Below are positions 41,800 through 51,600 of a DNA stretch of 64,000 bases, in pieces (position 1 is the stretch's first letter; each line of letters begins with the position of its first letter). The position numbers and the translations under genes are program-made. The DNA is from Plasmodiophora brassicae (taxonomy: Eukaryota; Endomyxa: Phytomyxea; Phytomyxea; Plasmodiophorida). Under the pieces are notes generated by a model, which saw nothing but the letters and a program-made list of their open reading frames with translations, searched no databases and was not told the origin of the DNA. The stretch is taken from positions 806,001-870,000 of the forward strand of contig CP145414.1 in assembly GCA_036867785.1 (NCBI GenBank), written 5' to 3'.

Positions 41800-43252
41800 T
41801 TATCCCGAGTAGACGTATTGGACTCTGGCGTCAGGGCTGACGTCGAACGAGACCGACAGACTCGAGACCAAACCGTCCGGCGATATGGTGGCGTGCCAGC
41901 TAGCGATGGCGAACACCAAACCGGTGTCTTTCCTGGTGATGCGCACTGGGACCACCTGGAACGTCGCTTGCCGCAAGAAGAAGTTCAGGTAGATCGTCGC
42001 CAGATCCGGCCAATTCCAAGGGTCGAACAGCAGCCAGATCAACGGGACCGTCCTCTCCGCCTCGTCGACACGACCTCGGTTCGCCATCAGGTACGCTTGC
42101 AACTCGGCCACCTCGTAACCAAACAGAATATGGGCCGCCTCGTTGACCACCATCGAGGTGATATTGGCGCGCATATCGATCTCGAAATGGATAAACGCCA
42201 GTTTGCTCCCTTCTTCTTGCACCTTGATGTTGACGACGCTACCCTGTAGTCCCGAGTCAGCCCACATTCTCGTCAATAGCACATAAACAGAGGGCCAGGC
42301 ACCGGATCAAGCGAAATGGCGTCGAACCAGAAATCGTCCGTGCACGGCAAGCAGATCTTCTCGCGCATCGCATCAATGATGCCCCGTATTTCCGGCCCCG
42401 TTAGCAGCGGTGCCAGCAGAGCCGATAATCCCCGACTATCGCCCCAAATCAGTGATCCAGGGACGCGCGCGCGCTTGTTGGACGACGCACTCACCTTAGC
42501 ATCGGGTGCTTGACAAAGCATGATTTAATCTCCTCGACCGAATAATTCATCGGCGCGTTCAACAGCACTTGTCGAACGTTATCGGGCACGATCACGCGCC
42601 GGGAACAGGGTGCGGTGGGGTAGATCCTCGCCTCGGTCACCCCGCTCACGCACTGCTCGGCTTTATCCATCCGAACGCATCTCGGGCACGGCCGACCGGC
42701 CGTGCACGCCACCTTGGCCTTGTGGCACGCATCACACGACCGAAACCCGCTTATCCTCGGTTTCTGCGCTTTCGCCCGCGTCGGAACGGCCGGCCGGTCC
42801 ACGCAGGAATCCGCGTTGCCCAACTGGACGCATCGTCGGCAGGGCCGGTTGGAATCGCAGCGAACCTTACGCGCCGCACACGCTGAACACGCCGTATTCA
42901 CCCGTGAAGCGGACTTGCCGACCAGCGGCACCGACATGGCGGCCGACACCGTCGCCTCGTCAGGATTCACGGCGGCGACGGCATTCGACAAGGTCGGCGA
43001 CCCGACGAACATGAGCCGCGGGCGCTTGCAACCGCTCTCCTGGATGCGCCTGGCGATAGGCGATTGGACGTGGGCGAGTGCCGGTTCGGGGCGCGCAACG
43101 GCGGCGATGCCGAAGGAGGGCGGCCCGTGCGGCGCGTTGGCGGTGGCGATCCAGCTGCACGGAGAACTCCGTGGGATGCCGGGCCGTGCCAAAGCCGACC
43201 CGGACGCCACGGAGTTTGCCAACGGGTCCGCCGTATTTTCGGCACGCACCAT
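41800..43252 (-). CDS. Transcription factor with two Zn2Cys6 clusters and a PAS domain
   Basis: Three exons (43252-42495, 42435-42303, 42243-41800), with 59 nt introns, give 444 residues. Two complete fungal-type binuclear zinc clusters lie in tandem: CSACAARKVRCDSNRPCRRC followed by a sixth Cys, and, about 30 residues on, CDACHKAKVACTAGRPCPRC followed by its last Cys. Each has the C-x2-C-x6-C-x5-C-x2-C-x6-C spacing. The C-terminal 150 residues form a PAS-like domain (ANITSMVVNEAAHILFGYEV, FQVVPVRITRKDTGLVFAIA). The single-cluster plus PAS order is that of ERT1/AcuK carbon-source regulators of fungi. It is probably a DNA-binding regulator; the ligand is unknown. The double cluster is unusual. 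Confidence 0.85.
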
Positions 43253-44070
43253 CGTCGAACAAGTCGGAGGGGCGAGCTCGCCGGCTCGCCACTGATGGCA
43301 AAGACAGCGGCGCGGCGCCACGCGCGTGGTGATGAACGCGGGCGAGAAAAGCGTCTGACGACTGGTTCGGGGATCGGCCGGCTCGCGTTTTCAACTCTGG
43401 GGCTGCGCGTCTCAGGGCAAAGGAGCGACAGGATTGCCAACCGCGCTACATGTATTTTGTCGAGTTTGCCGATCCGGCCCCGGCGCCCCTGGGGCTGATG
43501 ACCTACTTACCCTCCGCACAGTACGCTAGGCGATCCCCTACGCGCAGCTGCGCAGTCAGTACCTACCTCGTCAGTCATATAGCCGGTCCGCGTGTAGTTA
43601 ACGCGCAGCGGCCACTGACAGTCACAAATACGATGCGCCTTGAGCGTGGGTGAGAAGCGGTTTCTCGTACGGAAACCGGCACACTCTCCCTCATGTTCTA
43701 GCGCCGCGCTCATCGTCGTGTGTCAACCGAATGATGTGGTCGAATCTCGACTCACCGACACGTTCCACGTAACGTTTTGCCGCTGCGAGCCAATTTTGGC
43801 ACCCTCGGCTTATGTACATAGCTATGACGCTTCGACTCCAACCTGTCCGCCCTACATGCCGAGACGAATAATAATAAATACGATTTCATTTGCCATGACT
43901 GCTCTATATTTCAGCCAGTACGCGAATTTGTCATCCCCGAATCGTCGTACGCCCTCGCAGCAAATGCACATTCTATTAAGACCATCATGAAGCTGGGTTT
44001 ATTAATTTGAAGCAGACAACGGATTGAGCTGCGAGTAAGAAATATACATACGGCAGGTGAAACAGCTGGA
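43253..44070. other. Intergenic
   Basis: About 800 nt, becoming AT-rich towards 43860-44060, with no supported gene. Plus-strand frames near 43450 and 43640 lack an ATG start and any motif. The right end is the 3' flank of the histone H1 gene. Confidence 0.45.
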
Positions 44071-45170
44071 TCACTTCTTAGCCTTCTTGACAGTTGGTGA
44101 CTTCTTCTCGGATGGCTTCCGCTTCTGCCCTGCGACCTTCTTCGCGGACGTCTTCTTTTTAGGAGTTGACTAGCCAAAGGCAGAATAAGTTAAAAAGTTC
44201 ATGAATGCCTGAAAACGTATGCGAAAATAATCGAACAGCAGTGTGAAACTAATACAATACCTTCTTCGCGCTGGTTTTCTTGGTGGGAGACTTCGCAGAT
44301 TTCTTCGAGGTTGTGGACTACATAATGTGTTATGATGAAGTACATGAAGCAGTAGGGCCTCAACAAACCTTCTTCACGCTGGATTTCTTAGGTGTCGAAG
44401 CCTTAGCAGCTTTAGTTGACTACAGCAAATGATCAGCCCCGAAATAAGAACACATGACAAGTCTGCGGAACAACCTTCTTCGAACTAGACTTCGGCGTAG
44501 AGGCCTTCGCAGCCTTCGTCTGCTAGCTAGTTTATATAGGCCGGGTTCATGCACACTCAGGCACCGTTTTACCTTCTTGACGCTACTCTTCTTTTTCTTT
44601 GGGGTTTCTGTTCCTGCCGTTTTCGCCACGCTCTTCTTCTTCGATTTGGTGACAGACGACTTCTTGCCCTTGGCGCTCGACTGTATACAATACACGTCAG
44701 ATAGAGGAACCGAATCCCAATCGTCGAAACCTACGTCGCCTTCCTTCTTCGCACTTGCCTTCTTCGTTGATGATTTCTTTGCCTTTTCGTTCAGAATTTC
44801 AGAAGCATTACTCTGAAATGCGCAGGACAAACAAACCTTTGTGCCTGTTTTCTTCTTAGATACAGACTTCTTCTTCGTCGCAGCCGACTTCTTGTTCTTA
44901 AATGATTGCTTCAGTTGTACAAAGGCGCCGTCGTCAACACCTTTCTTGAGAGCGTTTGCCACTGATTTGTCAATGGTCTAGCCGAAACGTTAGATGTCAT
45001 GCAACCGAACAATTGTGAAGGCATGAAAACGCGTCACATACGGCCTCGTTGACATCGTAGTGCTCTTTGATGTACTTCTTTATGGCTGCGCGGGAGCTGC
45101 CGCCCCTCTCGTCAAGTTCCTCGATGGCTTTCTTGCACATCTTCCAGTAGACGGGCGCTTTCTTCGACAT
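44071..45170 (-). CDS. Linker histone H1
   Basis: Chromatin linker histone. Eight exons (45170-45042, 44977-44837, 44782-44735, 44680-44573, 44519-44475, 44419-44369, 44317-44261, 44169-44071), all in phase 0, give 225 residues. The winged-helix H15 domain spans the first two exons: PVYWKMCKKAIEELDERGGSSRAAIKKYIKEHYDVNEA, here quoted only by its ends PVYWKM and YDVNEA, then SVANALKKGVDDGAFVQLKQ. The tail consists of Lys/Ser/Thr/Ala modules such as KAAKASTPKKSSVKK and SAKSPTKKTSAKK, each close to one exon. Two introns (44836-44783 and 44734-44681) are exactly 54 nt and stop-free in frame; I treat them as introns because they would insert non-basic sequence into the tail. No polyadenylation signal was assigned. 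Confidence 0.85.
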
Positions 45171-45653
45171 GGTGACGCGTCGTCGCCCCAGGCCCCAAAC
45201 ACACACCCACACACGAGGTTATACAACCGAAGTGATGACTTCCAACTGTTGCGGAGTTGCGCCACCTGACGGGCGGCAGAAGACGAACACCGCGCCCGTG
45301 TTACAGCGTTACGCGTGGCGGTTTGGCGGGTTGATCGCGCGCCAAAATTCAAATCCCGCAGCACGTCCCAGTGTCCCCCGAATGCCGATCCAACACATCG
45401 TCCGGCGATTACCGCCACTTCCGCAGCACCTCACTGGGTTATTAACTTATCTGCGGCCGGTACTTACCGTCTGAAAATCCAGGTTTTCAGTCATTAACAT
45501 GAGGAGCAGCAAATATAGGAATAACAGTGACGTACACTGCTGCCGACGGTAGAACCCGTCGTCATGTGCGGGTACTGTGGCAAGTAGTATGATGGTGCAC
45601 GTCCGCTGGCCAAAAAGAACGGCGAAACTGGGGTTGATTTTCACAGTGCCCTG
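45171..45653. other. Divergent promoter region
   Basis: Region between the divergent histone H1 and DHODH genes; includes a short CA-rich stretch near 45200. No gene is supported. Confidence 0.4.
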
Positions 45654-47332
45654 ATGGCGACTGCAGCATCGCGGTGGTCGTCCGTCGGCCGTGCCGTCGG
45701 CGTAGGGGCATTGGCGAGCGCGTCCCTATGGGGGTATGCGCAGTGGCAAGCCCGACAGGGCGCACCGTTGAATTACTGGCCTGTGGCCCAGTTGGCGGCA
45801 ACGTGGATTGAGCCTGAAACCGCGCACCGCCTTGCCATTCGGTTGCTCGCCCAGGACCGCACCGTTCGGTCTGCATGCCTGGCTGGTATATCGGATAGGC
45901 TGCGTACCGCATCCGACGATCATATGTCCCGTAGTCGATCACGGTCACGATGATCCTGTGCTGTCGACTGAAGTGTGGGGCATCCCGTTTCGGAATCCAG
46001 TTGGGTTCGCTGCCGGGTTCGACAAGAACGCGGAGGCTGTCGAAGGCGTACTTGTAAGGACCCTTGATCTGGCTACGATGGGCAAGCAGAGCGGTCTGAT
46101 GATCGGGGCCCCAGGACCTGGGTGTCGCCTTCGTCGAGATCGGGTCCGTCACTGGCGACCCGCAAGAAGGGAACCCGCGACCTCGTGTCTTCCGCTATAA
46201 TCAGGCATGATCCGTGCTTGGGCAATACCGACGTTGCTAACTGTGTGGCTCAGGATAATGCGATCGTAAACCGGTATGGGTTCAACAGCGACGGGCAGCA
46301 GGTGCGAGACACATTTGGACGGCCGTGCAGGCCGTCTGATCGTCGATGTATCATCAGGCGGTACGAAAACGGCTCCAACGACTTCCTGACGAGCTGCCCG
46401 GGCTAATGGGCGTTAACCTCGGCCGTAACAAGTTCGCCTCTAACTTCGACTACGTCAAGGGTGTCAATGTGCTGGTAAGCAAAGGCCAACATCCGTTACT
46501 GCTCGCGTAACATTGCCTCTTAGGGCAAGTACGCCGACTACATCGCGATTAACGTTTCGTCCCCGAACACCCCGGGTCTTCGTCAACTACAGAGAATGAA
46601 GGTTGATCCACCCTATTTCCTGAACTGGAATTATTATGAACACGGCCCTGCTACACAGGAACTGATGCAGCTCTTGAAAGAGATTAAAGGGGCACACGAA
46701 AAATTGCCCGTCTCAAAGCGGACGAACCGGCGTATTCCCTTATTGCTGAAGATTTCACCAGATCTAGAAGAAGGTTCCTAGCAGTGCTTTATATTCTGTG
46801 CGAGTCTGTTAACGCCAGGTGTAGAAGATCTGCGGGACATATCGAAAGTCGCGTTACAAGTCGGAATCGATGGTATAATCGTCTCGAATACGACCACGTC
46901 TCGTGGCGAAGCATCACGGTTTGAAGCCGGCGGCTTATCTGGCGCCCCGCTCTTCGACAGGTCAACGGAGTGCCTCCGGTAAACTGTGACCACATGGTAT
47001 CGCAAGCTTGCCAACTGGTTAATCTGTCGGCACCAGACGTGTCTACAAGCATACAAAAGGTCGTATTCCGTTAATTGGCGTTGGGGGCATCGCCAGCGGC
47101 GAGGACGCGTACAAGAAGATTCGGGCGGGTGCCTCTCTTGTCCAGGTATCCCATCGGTATCGGGCCGTCAACGTTGCTATTCCTAATCGCGTCCTTCCCC
47201 CAGCTGTACACGTCGTTCGCGTTCGGCGGCCCACCGCTGATCCCTCGCATTAAACGGGAGCTTGCCGCATGTCTTCGCCGGGACGGATTCAACAGCGTCG
47301 CGGAAGCCGTCGGCGCCGACGCCCCTGCATGA
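45654..47332 (+). CDS. DHODH: Dihydroorotate dehydrogenase, class 2 (mitochondrial)
   Basis: Fourth enzyme of de novo pyrimidine synthesis, oxidising dihydroorotate to orotate and passing electrons to ubiquinone at the inner mitochondrial membrane. Ten exons (45654-45885, 45935-46053, 46115-46204, 46254-46301, 46358-46474, 46524-46601, 46659-46773, 46819-46978, 47037-47145, 47204-47332) give 398 residues. The N terminus has an Arg-containing presequence and a hydrophobic segment ([18 protein letters not shown]), as expected of class 2. FMN and substrate motifs are [60 protein letters not shown] (catalytic Ser region), [19 protein letters not shown] and [12 protein letters not shown]. The third intron (46205-46253) is GC-AG; the intron at 46602-46658 is 57 nt and stop-free. 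Confidence 0.95.
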
Positions 47333-47355
47333 CACCATAAAGCCCTGAGTCCGCA

Positions 47356-47371
47356 GTGTGTGTGTGTGTGT
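47356..47371. repeat. (GT)n microsatellite
   Basis: About eight GT dinucleotides in the short interval between DHODH and the PDT-TyrA gene. Confidence 0.8.
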
Positions 47372-47457
47372 CTGTGCCACGCACGAACTACACCTACCTG
47401 GTCCTGTAGGCGCGCCATTTTGGACTGCGCGGGCGTTCAGTGCGCCACCTCGTCCCC

Positions 47458-49781
47458 ATGGCAGCGCTTCGTGTCAGCTATCAGGGCGAGCCCGGCGCCT
47501 ACAGCGAGGACGCGGCCCGTCGATACTTCGCAGGGTCCGACATCGAGCTGCGCCCATGCGCGACCTTTGCCGACGCGATGCGGGCCGTCAAGGACGGCGT
47601 CGCCGATCATGCAGTGATCCCCAGTGAGGAAGCGCACGTCGTACGCGCGTATTGCTGGGAGGATATTGATGCGATGGCGGACGTCAGTTGAGAATTCGCT
47701 GGGCGGTTCTATTCACGCCGCGTATGACAGTCTGCTGTCATCTGGCCTCTTCATTATCGGGGAGCTGGACTACCGTGTTCGGCACGCGCTGCTGGCGCCC
47801 AAAGGGGTCGACATTACCGACGTGCACTACGTGTTGAGCCATCCGCAGGTGCACGTTTATCAGTTGAACCGCGCCGTATTCTTACTGCAGTGTCGGCAGG
47901 CGCTGGCCCAATGTGCAGACTTTCTGGGATCTCGTGGTATCCACCCAGTCCCGCATGCTGACACGGCAGGCGCCGCCGCGTCTGTCGCTGCGGAGCGCCC
48001 TCCCGCGACCGCCGCGCTTGCCAGCGTCATTGCCGCGCGTCTTCACGGTCTCGACGTTCTCCACATGGACTGCCAGGACGAGGCTGAGAACTTTACACGG
48101 TTCATTGTCCTCGGTCCAACTCCTCGGATGCCAGGTCGCAGTCAGGTGCGTCCCCCGGATATCGATCTGATGATGGGGTCTCCTCAGCACTTGGGACGAC
48201 CTGCAAGACCTCGCTTGTGTTTGCGCTTCGGGACAACGTCCCTGGGGCGTTGTTCAAGGCGCTGGCCGTGTTTGCGGTACGAGGCCTTGCAGAGCAGGCG
48301 AGGTGGAGCTAATGCGGCAATGACACAGCTCCGAGACATTGACCTGACGAAAATCGAGAGCCGCCCGGGGAAGTCCCTACCTGGCCGTCTCCAACCGTCG
48401 ACACCGTTCGCGCCGTTGCGCTACAAGTATTGCTTCTATCTCGACATTGTGGCCCATTGTGAGGAGCGCTCCACTGTCAATGCGTTGAACCACTTGCGGG
48501 TTCGTGATTGCGTATGCTAGCAGACGCGCCATTAACATGCTGTTGCCTGTTCAGGAATTGTTCGACTTTGTTCGTGTCCTGGGCACGTACCAGAGCGGCC
48601 CTGCCGTGCACAACGGCCCGACTATCGAAGGAGACGGGAATGTCGGCATGAGGCAGCCCATCTCCAGACCGTTGACGGTATCATGTTGATGCTTGTGTGT
48701 CTTTGGGACAGAGCTTCACAAGCTGCATAGGGCACGGGCCCCTCCCCGCTTACGATTGCGATTATTGGGTTTGGCACATTCGGACAGTTCCTCGCTGCCA
48801 AGATACGGCCGCTCGGTGAGCATTCGGAATCGGAACTGTTGTACTGGCGCGCCAATAACAATTGGCTCAGCTCATCGGATCGTTGCCTTCGATTTTCTAT
48901 CGGATTGCCATGCGGCTGGCGCCGCCATTGGAGCCGACGTTGCGGATTCTCTGGACGACGTCTTTACTGCACATCCAGACGTCATTGTAGTCGCCGTGTC
49001 AATCTTATCCTTCCAAGGTCATTCGTAACTGAGCACGTGCTGTGATTGATTGATCGAGCTGCGGGTACAGATGTCATTGGTAAACTTGCCCTTGGAGATC
49101 GGTATCGGACGACGGGCTCTGTGCTACTCGTCGACGTACTCTCAGTCAAAGCGCACCCACGAGAAGTCCTGCTGGGGCATGGTCTGCCAGAGTCAGTCGA
49201 CATATTATGCACCCACCCGATGTTCGGTCCGCAAAGTGCAGCCGTTTCGTGGTACGCTACCGACCTGATTGTGACAAGAACGCGTGTGAAACCGAAGTCT
49301 GTATAGTGAAGGACTGCCATTCGTGTACGACCCGGTCCGTGTTAGGGACTCGTACCGATGCAAAGGGTTCCTGGACATGTTTCGACAACTGGGCTGCTCT
49401 ATGGTCGAAATGAGCAGCGAAGAACACGACGCGATCGCTGCGTCAACCCAATTCATCACTCACTTTACCGGGAGGTACGCCCAAGACGCCCCTGACGTGT
49501 TACCATCATTGACAATGGTAGGCAGAGTCCTATCGCAGCTCAGGCTCAAACCAAGCGCAATAGCGACGCGGGGCTTTCTAATGCTGCTCGACCTCGTTCG
49601 CAACACCTGTGCTGACAGCGATGATCTGTTCTACGCCCTATACAGGTTCAACCCTCGATCAGGTGCGCAGCTTGCAGCGTTCCGGAAAGCTGTTCAACAC
49701 GTGACCGAGGTATTGGAACGCGGGGATCGAGACCAATGTCATGGGCAAGAAAGCGCGCAACAACAGGAAGGAACGATATAA
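47458..49781 (+). CDS. Fused prephenate dehydratase (ACT) - prephenate/arogenate dehydrogenase
   Basis: Bifunctional enzyme of Phe and Tyr synthesis. Eleven exons (47458-47623, 47688-47848, 47900-48134, 48188-48276, 48329-48499, 48555-48677, 48731-48815, 48871-49017, 49071-49251, 49307-49474, 49526-49781) give 593 residues, all introns 51-64 nt. Residues 1-190 are prephenate/arogenate dehydratase: VSYQGEPGAYSEDAARRYF, IPIENSLGGSIHAAYDSLL, VLSHPQALAQCADFL and the catalytic ENFTRFIVL. An ACT regulatory domain follows (LVFALRDNVPGALFKALAVF, TKIESRP). From about 280 a TyrA-type dehydrogenase begins with the nucleotide loop IAIIGFGTFGQFLAAKI and continues LLVDVLSVKAHPRE, DILCTHPMFGPQSAA, LPFVYDPVRV and THFTGRVLSQL, closest to plant arogenate dehydrogenases. 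No chorismate mutase is attached. The fusion should split prephenate or arogenate between both amino acids, with Phe feedback probable via ACT. Confidence 0.93.
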
Positions 49782-49835
49782 CCTGGCTACAACAACACTC
49801 TCTCATATACTGTATTGGAGTTAGGTTACGAACAG

Positions 49836-51589
49836 TTAGAATATATTCTGAGCCCTCATCGAGCGTCTTCCTTGGTCGGAATGATAGACATCTGATGAAA
49901 TTGCCACTTAATTTGTGTTTGTCAATCATGCCGAAGCCACTTGCCTCAAATCGCTTAACAAGCGCATCCCGCTCGTTCGCGATATCGTGTATGGCTATGT
50001 TCTTCTGCCTGATGAGCTCCTAGCACCAATTCCATTACTTATCTGGAAGCAGTCCCATCCGAAACATTCGCGTACCGTGAGGTTTGACGCGTTCAATTCC
50101 GACTGCCGCAACTGGTGGTTGAGTGACTGTATCTTGGTGGCCTGGGCTCTTAAGACAATCTATTGTTCAACGTCAGGCTGCCTCTGTTGCAAAGACCGGC
50201 CGTCGAATTTGTGCGAACCTTGCACTCTTTCAGCTGCGGTCCAGCCTTTTGCAGGGCCTGGTACTGAACAAGATGGCGCTGCTTGAGATCAGCCATTTCT
50301 TTGCTAATAGTATCTGCCTGCCCTTCTCGCCGAGCGACCTGCAGTGAACGCACTGTCATCGGTGATTCCCTGAGTACACGCACAGAATTCTTACTTGGTT
50401 GACGATGACGTTCATATTGGACGTGAACGCCTCACATCCACGGCTGAAGGACGTTGTTAATTCAGCAGCAAGATCGTCCGCAAGGGCATTCCGCAGCGCC
50501 CCCAGTTCACGCTTTACCAAACGCCAGACTCTCTGAAGTGTCTGTTCAAGCGTTGCGACGCGATCCGAATGATCCTGTTAACAATATTAACTCAGACAAG
50601 ACGATTGCCATGGTGGGTGACATGGCCGACTTGTTCCGTTGTCCTGGTCCTCGAAAGCCTTGATTCCGACTCTTGCAGTTTGGCGGTAAACGCCCCAACA
50701 GACATGTTAAGACCCGCAATCTAAAAACCATAAGATTATACATCGACGAACATGCAATGAATGTACCTGCTCACGAAGTTCGTCGACTGTCGAAACCGAC
50801 GTGGACAGTTCTGCTGCGTATTTACCTTCGGGTACACATTAGAATCACCTCGAATATGCGCAGCACGTGATGAAATGGGTCCTACGGTTCAAAGATTCCA
50901 GGCGAGTCCTGTCTGCAATCAATTGCTTTTGCTCTTCACGAGCCAATGCAAGGGAATCCTGTGTCACCCTAAGCCTTCTGTCGAGAATTTGCCTGGCCCT
51001 TTTCTCTGCAAGTCGCAGCGTTTCGCAGCGCCTTAGCTCTTCTTCAACGTGACGAAGTTGATTTGTGGACTCTTGCTCTCTCGCTGTACGACAGTAGTTA
51101 GGAACAGCGACACATATCCATGCCGCTCGCAATTTGTACCGGCTGTGGCTTTGAGTTCTGCATCAGCTTCTTCCAGCATAGTCTTGTAGGCTTGCTTCCC
51201 ACGAACGCTTCTGGCTGCATCGAGATTCAGGTTACGGTTCTGCGTTTCAAGGTCGGGGATAATAGAAGCGGCGAGACTCAATCCCATGCGCATCGCTTCA
51301 GCGGCATCACGGTCGCGCGGCGACCCACTGTCACTGTCTCTCGAAGTGTCTACAAGGGCGCTTGGCATTGACAGGCATTGCTCACAGCATGACAGGAGTA
51401 CCGGAGCAGCGTTTCCACATTGAACACACCGTCGCTCTATTGAAACGGTGAGTGCATATCGCAAACAGGAGTTGCCAGGCGCTAACCAATGGAACTCAGT
51501 GCTTTGTGAAGACGTGCTTGATGGTCGTGCTCATGAAACGTGATGCTCGAAGAACGATGACTTGGAGTGGTAGATATCAAGCTCTGCAT
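49836..51589 (-). CDS. Coiled-coil protein with Cys/His-rich N terminus
   Basis: Many small exons; the first are 51589-51487 and one starting at 51436. The N terminus MQSLISTTPSHRSSS is followed by a compact metal-binding-like stretch: ITFHEHDHQARLHKA then CVQCGNAAPVLLSCCEQC. The remainder is coiled coil assembled from exons such as LRHVEEELRRCETLRLAEKR, DSLALAREEQKQLIADRTRL, YAAELSTSVSTVDELREQ, VATLEQTLQRVWRLVKREL, EGQADTISKEMADLKQRHLV and NIAIHDIANERDALVKRFEA. Introns are 49-60 nt. The 3' end is uncertain: I favour the stop at 49836 after QNIF, 54 nt from the convergent PDT-TyrA gene. It lies immediately downstream of the larger coiled-coil gene with a similar layout. Confidence 0.65.
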
Positions 51590-51600
51590 TCGCTGGAAAA

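Noticed and set aside
43640-43990. 116-codon plus-strand frame
   Set aside because: No ATG start, no motif, AT-rich flank of histone H1.
44681-44836. Ultra-short (15 and 24 nt) introns in histone H1
   Set aside because: Both junctions are explained better by 54 nt GT-AG introns, the normal size in this window.
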